Shown here piece by piece: positions 8,420 through 18,172 of a stretch of DNA of 64,000 nucleotides (within the stretch, counting starts at the first letter, position 1; every line of letters starts with the position of its first letter). The translations under genes and the position numbers were made by a program. The notes below the pieces were generated by a model that saw only the letters and a program-made list of their open reading frames with translations, did not search any database and was not told the DNA's origin. Source of the DNA: Deinococcus psychrotolerans (GTDB taxonomy: Bacteria > Deinococcota > Deinococci > Deinococcales > Deinococcaceae). The stretch covers positions 1,996,001-2,060,000 of the forward strand of contig NZ_CP034183.1 in assembly GCF_003860465.1 (NCBI RefSeq), written 5' to 3'.

Positions 8420-10053
8420 GCTTTGAGTCCTGTGGTGTGGCTGACTTCGTCCGGCCCAGCATTCTCGGTCAGGTCGCCGGGGCCAGCGCCGTGCGGCAAA
8501 CCCTGACTGTCTGCGCCGCCCGCCATGATCAGGCCGATGCCCTCGCGGGTGGCCGCCGCCGCCGGATATGGCCCCAGCAGCTCGCCGTGATACATCACCG
8601 CGATACTGTCCGAAAGCGCCAGCAACTCGTCGAGGTCTTCGCTGACCAGCAATACGCAGGCCCCGCGCTCGGTGGCGTCCATCAGGGTGCGGTGAACTTG
8701 CTCGGTTGCGCCGATGTCCAGGCCGTAGGTGGGATGAACCGCCAGAATGACCTTGGCCCCATCCTTTTGCGAACTGTCACCGAGTTCGCGGGCCAGAATG
8801 ATTTTCTGGATGTTGCCGCCCGACAGCAGCCGCGAAGGAGTGTCCACGCCGGGGGTGCTGATATCAAAGGCTTTGACCATATTTTTGGCGTGGGCGTCGA
8901 GTGCCCCGAGGTCACGCACCGCGCCGCGTGCCAGTGGGGGCTTGGCGTAATCGCGCAGCGCCAGATTCTCGGCCACCGTCATGCTCGGCACTGTGCCCAT
9001 GTGGATGCGGTCTTCGGGGATGTGGGCCACGCCGGATTCAAAAATCGCCCGAGCGTTCTGGCTGAGCGGTTGCCCGTCGAGCTTGATCTCTCCGGCCTGA
9101 AGGTGATGTAGTCCGGCCAGCACTTCTACCAACTCGCTTTGCCCGTTGCCTGCCACACCCGCCACGCCGATAATTTCCCCGGCCCGCAAGTCCAGATTCA
9201 CGCCCCGCAAAGCAGGCAATCCCCGGCTGGAGAGCGCCTGCAAATTGCGAGCAGCAAACCGAACGTGAGCGCTGGAGAGGTTCGGCGGAGTCTCCCTTTT
9301 GCGCTCAAAGCTGACCGAGCGGCCCACCATCATCTCGGCGAGCGTTTCGCGGGTCGCTCCGGCGGTGGGCGCGTTGCCAGTGACTTTGCCCTTCCTGAGC
9401 ACCGTCACCCGGTCGGTGATTTCCAGCACCTCGCCGAGCTTGTGAGATATGAACACCAGGCTCTTACCGTCGGCCTTGAGTTCGGTCATCACCTTAAATA
9501 AACCCTCCACTTCCTGCGGGGTCAGCACACTGGTGGGTTCGTCCAAGATCAGCACTTTGACGCCGCGCAGCAGCGAGCGCAAAATTTCCACCCGTTGTTT
9601 TTCGCCGGGCGAGAGCTGCGAAACCCTGGCACTCGGGTCAACCGCCAGGCCGTACTTTTGTGACAATTCACGGATGCGCCCGGCCATCGTCCGCGCCGGA
9701 AACAGGCCCGTGCTGGTGCCCAGCGCCAGATTTTCGGCCACCGAATGCTTGGACACCAGCATCGGGTGCTGCGGCACCAGGCCGATGCCGAGCTTGAGCG
9801 CCTGCGCCGGGCTGCTGATGGTTACGGCCTGACCGTTGACCAGCGTCTGGCCCTCGTCGGGGCGGTAGAGGCCGTACATCACGGAAATCACGGTGCTCTT
9901 GCCCGCGCCGTTTTCGCCGAGCAGGGCCAGCACCTCGCCCGCATTCAGATACAGATTTACGTTGTCGTTGGCGACCACGCCGGGAAAGCGTTTGGTGATG
10001 CCGCGCAGTTCTAGCACGGGCGGCGAGGCGGAGGTGGGCTGAGGGGCAGTCAT
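8416..10053 (-). CDS. ABC transporter ATPase, two-domain sugar/nucleoside type
   Basis: 545 residues with two ABC domains. The first has Walker A GENGAGKST (46-54), signature LSPGEKQ (147-153) and Walker B LILDEP (168-173). The second has the degenerate P-loop GVAGNGQSE and signature LSGGNIQK (about 410-417), as usual in the RbsA/NupO type. It powers import by the two permeases downstream. It is the first gene of the operon; AAGGAG precedes the ATG. Confidence 0.94.
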   Translation of the reverse strand: MTAPQPTSASPPVLELRGITKRFPGVVANDNVNLYLNAGEVLALLGENGAGKSTVISVMYGLYRPDEGQTLVNGQAVTISSPAQALKLGIGLVPQHPMLVSKHSVAENLALGTSTGLFPARTMAGRIRELSQKYGLAVDPSARVSQLSPGEKQRVEILRSLLRGVKVLILDEPTSVLTPQEVEGLFKVMTELKADGKSLVFISHKLGEVLEITDRVTVLRKGKVTGNAPTAGATRETLAEMMVGRSVSFERKRETPPNLSSAHVRFAARNLQALSSRGLPALRGVNLDLRAGEIIGVAGVAGNGQSELVEVLAGLHHLQAGEIKLDGQPLSQNARAIFESGVAHIPEDRIHMGTVPSMTVAENLALRDYAKPPLARGAVRDLGALDAHAKNMVKAFDISTPGVDTPSRLLSGGNIQKIILARELGDSSQKDGAKVILAVHPTYGLDIGATEQVHRTLMDATERGACVLLVSEDLDELLALSDSIAVMYHGELLGPYPAAAATREGIGLIMAGGADSQGLPHGAGPGDLTENAGPDEVSHTTGLKA

Positions 10054-10448
10054 GGCAACTCCTTGGAAGAGGAGAACTGGGGAAAGAGGAGAGCGCGGCG
10101 CTTGTCGCTTAGCTTAGACGAGGGGAAAGGAGGGCCGCTTCCCCGTTTTATGGCACTGGCTGTGCGGTCTGCTGAAGCTTGAGTATGCAACCCGTTCTCA
10201 TTTTCTTTGACAGGCTGCGAAAAAATTGAGATACAACATCAGCAAGGATAGCTTTCTTTGCGAAACGGGATAGCTGAAGGTCAGGCTACGCTCTTGGGTC
10301 GGCCCTCCGCTACCGCAAAGTATTTAGATGTGAAATTGATTCCTCAAGTTTAGGTGCCCGCACGGCCAGGCGCAAGCAGCCCCCCACGCAAAGCGGGCGG
10401 GGAAGCCACTTGCTCCACCCGCCCACTTTTCAATTGCACTGTTTAGTT
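10054..10448. other. Intergenic region, 395 bases
   Basis: No gene was found. It holds the upstream region of the importer operon and the 3' side of the AAA ATPase gene. A possible terminator for the latter is at 10395-10424. A TTGACA at 10207-10212 has only a poor partner (GATACA) after 17 bases, so no promoter is called. Confidence 0.5.
10395..10424 (-). terminator. Possible terminator hairpin after AAA ATPase gene
   Basis: GGGCGGG and CCCGCCC pair around a 16-base loop; only a short T-run (GCTTTGC) follows on the minus strand, so termination strength is uncertain. Confidence 0.4.
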
Positions 10449-11903
10449 TTAGTTCCAGCGGCCCCCGGCACGGCGCTGCGTTTCCGGCTCGGCGGCGGCG
10501 TAGCTTTCCTCGGCTCGGGAGAGTTTCTTGCGGCCATACAGGCCTTCCAAGATGAACTCGGCGGCGCTGAGGCGGTGGGCGTCGCCCGCTTGCTCGGCGA
10601 CCTCGGCAGCCAGCGTACTCAGGTTGGGCACCGCTCCGGCAGCTTTGAGCGCGGCGGCCACATCGCCTGCCTGCGGAAAGCGGAAGACATTGCCGTCGTC
10701 AAACCACTTTTCCAGGGCCTTGGTGTCGGCGCTGGAATAGTGGCGTCCGTAGACCTGGCCCGCCGCCTTGCGAATGATGTCCTTGGCGATCACGTCCGCG
10801 CCGCGCAGCTCGCCCTCGTATTCGAGTTCCAGCTTGCCGGTAATCGCGGGCAGTCCGGCATACACGTCGCTGACGCGCACCACCGGCTCGTCACCCATTC
10901 GGAGCGAGCGGGCTTCGGCGTTAGCAGCAGCGACTTCCATCAGCGAGATCGGCAGACGCTGCGAGACGCCGCTGAGCTTGTCCACCCGGCCATCTTCGCG
11001 GGCCTGGAAGGCGATTTCCTCGATCAGCTCGGCCATGTAGCCGGGTACGGTGACGCTGCTGTCGCGCACCGCTTCCTGCGCGGTGATCGACATGCCTTCG
11101 TCCACCGTTTTGGGGTAGTGGGTGCGGACTTCGCTGCCGATGCGGTCCTTGAGCGGCGTGACGATCTTGCCGCGTGCGGTGTAGTCCTCGGGGTTGGCGC
11201 TGAAGACCAGCATCACGTCCAGCTCCAGTCTGACCGGGTAGCCTTTGATCTGCACATCGCCTTCTTGCAGGATGTTAAACAGCGCCACCTGCACCTTGGG
11301 CGACAGATCGGCCAGTTCGTTGACGGCGAAAATGCCCCGGTTGGCACGCGGCAGGAGTCCGAAGTGCATGCTCCGCACGTCGCCCAGCGCGGTGCCGAGG
11401 CGGGCGGCCTTGATCGGGTCAACGTCGCCGATCAGATCGGCCACCGTCACGTCGGGGGTGGCGAGCTTTTCGACATAGCGGTCTTCGCGGGCAATCCACT
11501 TGAGCGGCAGGTTATTGCCGTGTTCGCGCAGCAGTTCCTCACCCTGGGCGCTGATCGGGTTGAGGGGATCGTCGCTGATTTCGCTCTCGGCAATCGCCGG
11601 AATGTGCGGGTCGAGCAGCGAGGTAATCGCCCGCAAAATCCGGCTCTTGGCCTGACCGCGCAGCCCCAGCAAGATGAAATTCTGGCGAGCCAGCAAGGCA
11701 TTGATCAGTTGTGGCACCACCGAGTCGTCGTAGCCGACCACACCGGGAAACAGCGTCTCGCCGCTCCTGAGCTTGCGCTTGAGATTCTCGCGCACTTCGT
11801 CTTGGACGCGGCGGCTTTTGCCGTCAAAAGGAGCGCGGCCCGCGTATTCGGGCAAGCTGAGCAGTTCACCAACGGTCTGGGGCAGTTTTGTGTCATTCGG
11901 CAT
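10449..11903 (-). CDS. AAA ATPase of the magnesium-chelatase ChlI / MoxR type
   Basis: 484 residues. The P-loop is GLRGQAKS (80-87), with Ala before Lys as in MoxR/RavA-like AAA proteins. The Walker B region reads [11 protein letters not shown], with Asn where Asp is usual. Sensor-like [12 protein letters not shown] and arginines in [10 protein letters not shown] follow. These proteins usually work with a von Willebrand A domain partner to insert metals or remodel complexes. No such partner lies next to it here, and nothing suggests chlorophyll synthesis. The exact substrate is unknown. Confidence 0.85.
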   Translation of the reverse strand: MPNDTKLPQTVGELLSLPEYAGRAPFDGKSRRVQDEVRENLKRKLRSGETLFPGVVGYDDSVVPQLINALLARQNFILLGLRGQAKSRILRAITSLLDPHIPAIAESEISDDPLNPISAQGEELLREHGNNLPLKWIAREDRYVEKLATPDVTVADLIGDVDPIKAARLGTALGDVRSMHFGLLPRANRGIFAVNELADLSPKVQVALFNILQEGDVQIKGYPVRLELDVMLVFSANPEDYTARGKIVTPLKDRIGSEVRTHYPKTVDEGMSITAQEAVRDSSVTVPGYMAELIEEIAFQAREDGRVDKLSGVSQRLPISLMEVAAANAEARSLRMGDEPVVRVSDVYAGLPAITGKLELEYEGELRGADVIAKDIIRKAAGQVYGRHYSSADTKALEKWFDDGNVFRFPQAGDVAAALKAAGAVPNLSTLAAEVAEQAGDAHRLSAAEFILEGLYGRKKLSRAEESYAAAEPETQRRAGGRWN

Positions 11904-11964
11904 AGATAACGGAAAACTAGCACGCGCCCCAGCGCTGGACTGTGCCTTTTGCGGGGCTTGCAGG

Positions 11965-12405
11965 TCACTGAGCCCGTGAACGCCAAGCCCTGATCAAAGC
12001 CAACAGACACACCAAAAGAGCCAGTACAAGCGCACCTACAAATGCGATGAACAATTGATCGGGAGTGACGGCATCAAGGTGCGAATAACTCAAAAACCCC
12101 GCCACCGCCAAACTGAGAGCGGAGCCAAATAAAATCAGAATCAATTTGTGGACAATGCCCACGGACTTGAACTGATTGAGCAGTAGAGGCCAGCAAAGAA
12201 CGGTAAGCACGACACCAAATCCCAGAGTCCAGCTTGCCGAGCGAAATATGCTTGCCGGCGAGGTGACGGTCTCTTTGCCCGTGAACACGAAGCTGGCCAG
12301 CGTCAAGACGGTCGACAAGACCCCGTAAAAGATGCACTCCAATAGGGTTTGTATCAGCCAACAGGTCACGAGGAAAGCAAAGACGATACGGGCCATGAGT
12401 AGCAT
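11965..12405 (-). CDS. Small four-helix membrane protein, unknown function
   Basis: 146 residues with four hydrophobic segments (about 5-38, 58-76, 84-105 and 118-140) and a basic C-terminal end (RAWRSRAQ), no conserved motif that I recognise. Base composition is visibly less GC-rich than the neighbouring ATPase gene. It lies 60 bases upstream of the AAA ATPase gene on the same strand. The start is uncertain by a few codons. Confidence 0.6.
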   Translation of the reverse strand: MLLMARIVFAFLVTCWLIQTLLECIFYGVLSTVLTLASFVFTGKETVTSPASIFRSASWTLGFGVVLTVLCWPLLLNQFKSVGIVHKLILILFGSALSLAVAGFLSYSHLDAVTPDQLFIAFVGALVLALLVCLLALIRAWRSRAQ

Positions 12406-12479
12406 CCCTCATCCTACTGGGTACGCTCCCGCCCTCACGCCCCGCTCGCTCCGGTGCGCTAGCGTAGAGCCGATACCCT

Positions 12480-14381
12480 GTGAGTCGATACTTCCTGAAC
12501 AGTCAAGCCCCCGCCCGATCAAGCCGCCTGCTCACTCCCGTGCTGATCGGGCTGACTGCCGCTTTTGCCCTCGGCGGCTCAGGCAGCGCTCAAACCGGCT
12601 CCGAGCCTGTGGAGCTTCCGGCCACCGGCAACCCGACGCCTCTTTTTCCAGTTCTCGTGTTGCCTCTTCCTGTGCCGACGCCTCCGACGCTGCTCACTGC
12701 GCCGGAGGCCGCGCCGCAGCCCACGCCGACCACCGCGCCCTTTATCGGCCCGACCCTGCCGCCACTCTTACCGCCCGCACCGCCGATTATCGGGCCTGTC
12801 TTGCCGCCAGTGGTGCCCGTCACGCCCGCGCCTGTGCCTGCCAACCCGCTGCCCACCACTCCACCTGTCACTCCCATCCCAATCAATCCTGTTCCCAGTA
12901 GCCCAACACCCAGTAATCCAGTACCGATCAATCCAGTGCCCACGCTGCCCGCACCCAATCCAACCTCGGTGAGTTCGGTGCGCGGCCTGTGGGTAGACGC
13001 CTTCGGGCCGGGGCTCAAAACCCCGGCGCAGGTGGCCCAGATGGTCAAAGACGCTCACGATCTCGGCATCAATACCTTGTTCGTGCAGACCATTCGCCGC
13101 GCCGACTGCTTGTGCAGCCGCTCAAGTGTGCCGCGTGCCACCGACGCCGATCTGGCTCCCGGCTTTGATCCGCTGGCTGAAGTGCTGAGGCTCGCTCACG
13201 CGCAGGGCATTCGGGTGTTTGCTTGGGTCAGCGTGACGGGCGCGGGCAATGCCGCCGCGCCGAATCTCAACCCTCAGCATGTGCTGAAGTTGCACGGCCC
13301 CGCAGCCGGCCTGAATTCCTGGGTCAACCGCAGGCCCGACGGCAGTTACCTCGAAGGCTCGGACATCTGGCTCGACGCCGGCATTCCGCAGGCCGCCGAC
13401 TACATGGCCCAGAGCATTCTGAGCGTCGTCAAAAACTACGACATCGACGGCATTCAGCTTGACCGCATTCGTTACCCCGACGGCGGCATGTGGGGCTACA
13501 GTTCGGCGGCGCTGGCCCGCTACCGCAGCGAAACCGGCAACAAGGGCACGCCGCTGCCGAGCGACCCCACCTGGATCAACTGGAAGCGCGAGCAGATCAC
13601 CGCGTTGGTGCGCCGCATCGTGCTGGAGACGCGCCGCCTCAAGCCCAACGTCTGGACGAGCGCCGCCACCATCACTTACGGTGCTCCACCTGCCGATTTA
13701 AGCGGCTTCGAAAAGAGCCGAACCTACAGCGACGTGCTGCAAAATTGGCCGGCTTGGACTCAGGAAGGCCTGATTGACCTGAATGTACTGATGAATTACA
13801 AACAGGACTTGGTGCCCAATCACACCCAGTGGTTTGATGATTGGAACAAATTTGCCCTCAGTGTGCGCGGCAAAGCCGAGGTCGCGGCGGGCACGGCGCT
13901 GTATCTCAACAGCCCCGATGTTTCGCGTAACCAAATGCAGCGGGCGCTGAGCGCAGGCCTCGGCTGGGTCGGCTACGCTTACCGCACACCGGGGGTGGAC
14001 GTCTACAAAAACGGCCAAAGCCAGCCCAGGGGTTTTGAAGTGCTGCGGAAATCACTGACCCAAAACGGCGGCCCACTCACCGCCACGCCCTGGAAGCTCT
14101 CGCCGCCGGTTCATTCCGGGGTGCTGGGCCGAGTCATCAGCAGCAGCGATATGGGCGGCAAAGTCGTGGAAGCCCGCAGCGCTGGCGGCACCTTGCTTGG
14201 CAAGACCACCACCGATGGCAACGGCTATTACGGTTTTACCGATTTGCCGCTGGGCGCGGTGGAAGTGCGGGTGGCCGGACAGCGCTGGCAAGGCCAACTT
14301 ACCCAAGCGGGGGTGGCCCGCTACCCCGATTTGCTGCTCAAAGGAACCCAGATTATTCCGGCACTCAAAAGCAGGCCCTGA
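12480..14381 (+). CDS. Secreted glycosyl hydrolase-like protein (GHL10 / YngK type)
   Basis: 633 residues from GTG at 12480. An N-terminal signal or anchor segment (about 18-38) is followed by a long proline-rich linker (about 40-160) with NPVP-type repeats. The catalytic-like barrel starts at RGLWVDAFGPG and continues with NTLFVQTIRRAD, FAWVSVTGAGN, IDGIQLDRIRYPD, all typical of GHL10 (PF02638) proteins. The last 80 or so residues resemble a carboxypeptidase regulatory-like beta-sandwich. Likely acts on cell-surface glycans; activity of this family is little characterised. A very strong terminator follows. Confidence 0.85.
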   Translation: MSRYFLNSQAPARSSRLLTPVLIGLTAAFALGGSGSAQTGSEPVELPATGNPTPLFPVLVLPLPVPTPPTLLTAPEAAPQPTPTTAPFIGPTLPPLLPPAPPIIGPVLPPVVPVTPAPVPANPLPTTPPVTPIPINPVPSSPTPSNPVPINPVPTLPAPNPTSVSSVRGLWVDAFGPGLKTPAQVAQMVKDAHDLGINTLFVQTIRRADCLCSRSSVPRATDADLAPGFDPLAEVLRLAHAQGIRVFAWVSVTGAGNAAAPNLNPQHVLKLHGPAAGLNSWVNRRPDGSYLEGSDIWLDAGIPQAADYMAQSILSVVKNYDIDGIQLDRIRYPDGGMWGYSSAALARYRSETGNKGTPLPSDPTWINWKREQITALVRRIVLETRRLKPNVWTSAATITYGAPPADLSGFEKSRTYSDVLQNWPAWTQEGLIDLNVLMNYKQDLVPNHTQWFDDWNKFALSVRGKAEVAAGTALYLNSPDVSRNQMQRALSAGLGWVGYAYRTPGVDVYKNGQSQPRGFEVLRKSLTQNGGPLTATPWKLSPPVHSGVLGRVISSSDMGGKVVEARSAGGTLLGKTTTDGNGYYGFTDLPLGAVEVRVAGQRWQGQLTQAGVARYPDLLLKGTQIIPALKSRP

Positions 14382-14430
14382 AATTCCCGCGTAGATACTG
14401 GAAACGGCGCTCAGATTGTTGACTGAGGGG

Positions 14431-14479
14431 AGAAAAGCAGCGTCCAACCCCATTCGTCAGGGTTGGACGCTGCTTTTCT
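14431..14479. terminator. Strong bidirectional terminator
   Basis: A perfect 20-bp inverted repeat (14431-14450 with 14460-14479) around a 9-base loop, with AAAA and TTTT inside the stem ends. It separates the convergent GHL10 gene and the 143-residue gene. Confidence 0.85.
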
Positions 14480-14497
14480 ACTTGCGCTTCGAAATCT

Positions 14498-14542
14498 ATT
14501 CAAACGTTTTTAGTGGAAGAATCCAACTCAAAACGTTTGAAT
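14498..14542. repeat. Inverted repeat downstream of the 143-residue gene
   Basis: ATTCAAACGTTTT (14498-14510) and AAAACGTTTGAAT (14530-14542) are perfect 13-base arms around a 19-base spacer. Read on the minus strand it follows the gene by 30 bases and may be its terminator or a 3' stabilising hairpin. Confidence 0.5.
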
Positions 14543-14572
14543 AAGCGGCGCAAATTTAGAGGTATGAAGGGT

Positions 14573-15004
14573 TTACTTGGTGGTTTTGCGCTTGCCGCGT
14601 GCCCGTGACTTGCCGAGCGAGTGGCCTTTATCGTAGCTGGCCTGCATTTTTTGGCGGGTTTCGGCGGCCAGCGACTTAAAGTCGACCAAACCGGCTTCAA
14701 ACGCCTCGATGCTGGGCTTGATGCTGCCGCCGCGCCGAGTTGCGGCGAGTTCGCGGTTGGTGCGGTCAAACCACTCTTCAAATTCGGGGGTCGCCTCAAA
14801 GATCATCTCGCGCATGCTGCGGCTGTAGGTTTCGTCGCTGTTGCGGCGGCTAAACTCTTTGGGCAACTGAAAGCGCTCGGTGTTCATGTAAGCCGCTTCA
14901 AACTGACCTTCACGCACCGCTGATTTGAAATCTTTAACAAAAGTATCGCTGCGCTGGGGATTGGTGAGCAGTTGAACTTGTTCGCTCAATTTACGGTAAG
15001 CCAT
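14573..15004 (-). CDS. Unknown 143-residue soluble protein
   Basis: Begins MAYRKLSEQVQLLTNPQRSD, with AGGAGG eight bases upstream and a good promoter, so it is a real gene. The middle is rich in Glu, Phe and Arg (TERFQLPKEF, ATPEFEEWFDRT). The C-terminus is strongly basic (KSRARGKRKTTK), which could bind nucleic acid. No membrane segment or cysteine. I do not recognise the family. Flanking terminators make it a single-gene unit. Confidence 0.75.
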   Translation of the reverse strand: MAYRKLSEQVQLLTNPQRSDTFVKDFKSAVREGQFEAAYMNTERFQLPKEFSRRNSDETYSRSMREMIFEATPEFEEWFDRTNRELAATRRGGSIKPSIEAFEAGLVDFKSLAAETRQKMQASYDKGHSLGKSRARGKRKTTK

Positions 15005-15025
15005 GTGTTGTTCCTCCTGACAGGG

Positions 15026-15054
15026 AGTATGAGTTGAACAAGTCAGTAAGTCAA
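15026..15054 (-). promoter_or_regulatory. Promoter of the 143-residue gene
   Basis: On the minus strand TTGACT (15054-15049), 17-base spacer and CATACT (15031-15026), 22 bases before the ATG, followed by AGGAGG. Confidence 0.7.
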
Positions 15055-15627
15055 GAGCAAAGCGCCTCAGCCAGTCAACACTTCGGCAGCTCCTTTGTAA
15101 AAATCAGGTGGTATAGCCTTCCAATCAGCGAAAATAAAGTGGGCATTTCATTCAATCTCACCAGAACGGGATGAAGCTTTTTGCAGTTCTACAGGGGAGA
15201 ATAATCTCTATGGTCGAAGCGCTTGGGTCGACCTTTGAGTCTCAGATAAGAGCTTGACGTTAGAAGAAAGCCTGATACAGACTCTGCTCTATTCCACAAC
15301 ACCCATAAAATTAGGCAGACCCTTACAGGTGCCACTGCACTCAAGACAGCACCACATATTGCTCCACATTGTCTTAAAAGGACGCCCATAAGGACGCCAC
15401 TCCTCCTCCACAATACCCGCGTTGTTCTCCTACTCGATGTTCTGCGGAGCTTGAGGAGTCCGCCTGAATTTCACCATTTCCGAGAAACAATTCAGTCGAA
15501 GTCCCTACGGGCTCTCGTCAAACCTTCAAAATTGAGGTGTACCTAAATTCTTCTAAATGTAAGTCGGCAAAATTCTTGGCCGCCGTCAAAGGCTTTGCCG
15601 ATCTGATGAACTCTGCCCCCGGGTTCT
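15055..15627. other. AT-richer gene-poor stretch
   Basis: About 570 bases with visibly lower GC than either side. The only sizeable frame is a 74-residue minus-strand ORF (15189-15413) whose end, LKGRPKRFDHRDYSPL, is reminiscent of a transposase C-terminus, but nothing else in it supports that. No promoter or RNA gene was recognised. It may be the remains of a decayed mobile element. Confidence 0.35.
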
Positions 15628-17919
15628 TTAGTGCTCCCAGTGAACTTTGGGCAGCCGTTTTTCGAGCCAAGCCGGCAGCCACCAATTCCATTTTCCAGCG
15701 AGTTGCAGCAAACCGGGCACCAACACCAAACGGACGATGGTGGCGTCCAGCAGCACGGCAACGGCGAGGCCCAAACCGATGCTTTTGTTGGCCACCACCC
15801 GCCCAAAGATAAAAGCCACGAAGACGATAAACATAATCACGGCGGCGCTGGTAATAATCCGCGCCGTACGTCCAATCGCCAGCACGATGGATTCATTGTT
15901 GGCCTGCGGCTGCCCCGCGAGGCGCAGATATTCTTCCTGCACCCGTGAAAGCAGGAAAATCTCGTAATCCATGCTGAGGCCAAACAAGACCGCAAACAGC
16001 AGCAGCGGCAAGCTCGAATCCAGCACGCCGACGTCTTGTGGCAAGCCCAGCAGCGAAGCGAAGTGGCCTTGTTGCACCACCCAGGTCACCACGCCGTAAG
16101 CGGCCAGCACCGTCAGGCTGTTCATCACGATACTCTTGAGCGGAATGAATAAACTGCGGAAAGCCACCATCAACAGCAAGAAAGTGCCGAAAAACACCGC
16201 ACCGATGGCCAAGGGAATGGAGCTGGTAATGGCTTTGCTGAATTCACGCTCGCCCACGGGTGCGCCGCCGAGTTGATAATCAAACGGCGTGGCACTGAGC
16301 ACCCCGCGCAGCCGCGCTTCAAAAGCGTCGATTTGATCGGCCCGCAAATAGCCGTTCGGAACCACCGTGAAGCGCAGCAGCGTGCGGTCTGTGCTGAAAC
16401 TGCGCCGCGTCAGGGCGGCCAGATCGCCCAGCGAACCTCCACTCCCACTGGCACTGCTGAGCACCGCCGCGCTGACAAACGGGCTGATGACGCCCTTGAC
16501 ATCCGGCAGCGCCTCGACTTGCCGCACCGTCCGGCGGAAAGCGTCTCGACTCTGGGGGCCGTACTTTTGTCCACCGCGCAACTCAAGAATCACCTCGAAC
16601 TGAGAGAGGAGCCCGCCCGCGCCGAGGTCACGCACGGCGGCCAGCGCGTCACGCGACTCCACCCCTTCCACCAGCCCCCACGCGCCCGCGTAGCCAGTTT
16701 GCATCTGCCGGGCGGGCAGGGCCAGCACCACCAAGACCAGCGTCGAGAGTGCCACCGCCAACACGGGCCGCGCCGTAACCCGCCGGGCCAGCGCCGTCCA
16801 GAGCGCACTTTCGCGGGCGGATTGTCCGAAATCCAGGGCCCTGAAGCCCTTAAACGCCAAATGCGGCCAGTTGACCCGCTCGCCCAGCAAGGTCAGCAGC
16901 GCGGGCAGCACCGTCAGGCTGGCCAGCACTGTGAACAGCACCGCCAGCACCCCGCCGATCCCCAGACTCCGCACGAAAGCGATCGGCGGCAGCAGCAGGG
17001 CCGCCATCGCCAGCGTCACCGCCGCGCCGCTCAGCAGCACGCTGCGCCCCGCCGTCATCACGGTGCGGTAAGCCGCCTCTGAGCTGGCTGCCTCTGGACT
17101 GGCCGCCTCTGAATTGGCCCCCGCCGAGCCCCCTGCACCGCTCTTGAGTTCTTCGCGGAAGCGGTTGACCATCAGCAGGGCGTAGTCAATGCCCGCGCCC
17201 AGCGACACCAGAGTGATGATGCTCTGGGCAAAGGTGCTGGTGGGAATCAGGAACGTCAGCAAGTACAGGCCCGCCAGCGCCGTGGTGATGCTCAGCCCGC
17301 CGACGACCAGCGGCAAAGCGGCGGCCACCAGCGCCCCAAAGACGAACAGCAGCACCACGGCGATCAGCGGCAAGGCAGTCATCTCGCTGCGCTTGGTATC
17401 GCCCTCGGCAAATTTGGTGAAATCGGCGGCGATGGCTTGCCCGCCGGTCACGCGGGTGTCAAAGCCTGCTTTCTTCTGGCTCTGGACATATGTCCGGATG
17501 CGTTCCAGCGCGGGCGTGGCTTCCTTGAACAGCGGGATTTGGGCCAGTGTCAGGGCCAATTTGCCGCCTTCACCACTCACCTGCTCCGCACTCTGGGCGT
17601 TGTACGGCAGCACCCGGGTCACGCCCGGCACTTTTTGAAGACCCGCCACGAACGCGTTGTACTGCTGGGCCACGGCGGGTGAGCTGAGCGGCCGCTCGGT
17701 CTGCGTGACCAACAGCACGGTGTTGGAATCACGCTCGCCAAAGCGCTGCGAGAGCAGATCAATGACCTGACCGCTTTCGGAGCTCGACAGCGCTCCGGGG
17801 TCGGCGGTGAGGCGGGCGGGAGCGAGGCTGGCGGGCACGGCGCAGATCAGCGCCAAGAGCGCCCAGATGGCCAGCACCCACCAAGGCCGCTGGGTCACGA
17901 AACGGGCAAGCGGTTGCAT
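15628..17919 (-). CDS. MMPL-family (RND-type) membrane transporter
   Basis: 763 residues from ATG at 17919; the frame reaches a TTG 17 codons upstream, which is less likely. There are two halves, each with a first membrane helix, a large outer loop and a cluster of five helices, about twelve in all. Motifs fit [24 protein letters not shown] in half one and [18 protein letters not shown] in half two. Such proteins export lipids or drugs using proton flow. A short repeated Ser-Glu-Ala-Ala stretch lies in a cytoplasmic loop. It is alone on its strand; no regulator is adjacent. Confidence 0.9.
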   Translation of the reverse strand: MQPLARFVTQRPWWVLAIWALLALICAVPASLAPARLTADPGALSSSESGQVIDLLSQRFGERDSNTVLLVTQTERPLSSPAVAQQYNAFVAGLQKVPGVTRVLPYNAQSAEQVSGEGGKLALTLAQIPLFKEATPALERIRTYVQSQKKAGFDTRVTGGQAIAADFTKFAEGDTKRSEMTALPLIAVVLLFVFGALVAAALPLVVGGLSITTALAGLYLLTFLIPTSTFAQSIITLVSLGAGIDYALLMVNRFREELKSGAGGSAGANSEAASPEAASSEAAYRTVMTAGRSVLLSGAAVTLAMAALLLPPIAFVRSLGIGGVLAVLFTVLASLTVLPALLTLLGERVNWPHLAFKGFRALDFGQSARESALWTALARRVTARPVLAVALSTLVLVVLALPARQMQTGYAGAWGLVEGVESRDALAAVRDLGAGGLLSQFEVILELRGGQKYGPQSRDAFRRTVRQVEALPDVKGVISPFVSAAVLSSASGSGGSLGDLAALTRRSFSTDRTLLRFTVVPNGYLRADQIDAFEARLRGVLSATPFDYQLGGAPVGEREFSKAITSSIPLAIGAVFFGTFLLLMVAFRSLFIPLKSIVMNSLTVLAAYGVVTWVVQQGHFASLLGLPQDVGVLDSSLPLLLFAVLFGLSMDYEIFLLSRVQEEYLRLAGQPQANNESIVLAIGRTARIITSAAVIMFIVFVAFIFGRVVANKSIGLGLAVAVLLDATIVRLVLVPGLLQLAGKWNWWLPAWLEKRLPKVHWEH

Positions 17920-17976
17920 TCGTGAAAGTAAAGCATGAGGGGAGGGGAGGGGCGGCGGGATGCGTGACAAAGGAGC

Positions 17977-18005
17977 GGGCCTGCTCAGTGGCGCAGAGCA
18001 GGCCC
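17977..18005. terminator. Hairpin between coxM and the MMPL gene
   Basis: GGGCCTGCTC (17977-17986) and GAGCAGGCCC (17996-18005) form a perfect 10-bp stem with a 9-base loop. Only a weak T-run follows on either strand. It may end cox transcription or structure the MMPL leader. Confidence 0.4.
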
Positions 18006-18048
18006 AGCCGTCAAGTGTCCGGCAACTTTTTACCTCAAGCGCGTCTTA

Positions 18049-18172
18049 GAGCATTTGTCCGTTCCATTGTTGTGGAAAAGCACCCCACCAATTCCACTCC
18101 CATCTGCTCTAGCACGTATTTCACTCGCTCCACTCGGTCATAAAAGTTGCAAGACTTTTATGACAAATGCTC
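18049..18172. mobile_element. MITE-like element, 124 bp, TA target duplication
   Basis: The ends GAGCATTTGTC (18049-18059) and GACAAATGCTC (18162-18172) are perfect 11-base terminal inverted repeats, and TA flanks both sides (18047-18048, 18173-18174). There is no coding potential. Near the right end CATAAAAGT and ACTTTTATG form a second perfect hairpin. TA duplications are typical of IS630/Tc1-mariner relatives, so it is probably mobilised in trans. It sits exactly at the coxM stop codon. No second copy was noticed in the window. Confidence 0.6.

Noticed and set aside
7328..8506. Plus-strand frame opposite the permease gene
   Set aside because: Antisense shadow rich in His, Gln and Arg; the minus-strand gene is clear.
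10207..10235. Plus-strand promoter with TTGACA
   Set aside because: The partner hexamer GATACA is poor and no plus-strand gene or RNA follows.
10410..11909. Long plus-strand frame (499 codons) opposite the AAA ATPase gene
   Set aside because: It is the antisense shadow of a well-supported gene; the product has no recognisable motif and high His/Gln content typical of shadows in GC-rich DNA.
12640..12960. Repetitive stretch in the GHL10 gene as a separate repeat element
   Set aside because: It encodes an in-frame proline-rich linker, so repetition is at the protein level.
15189..15413. 74-residue ORF as a gene
   Set aside because: No ribosome binding site or homology signal; only its last residues look transposase-like, so it is described as part of the gene-poor tract.
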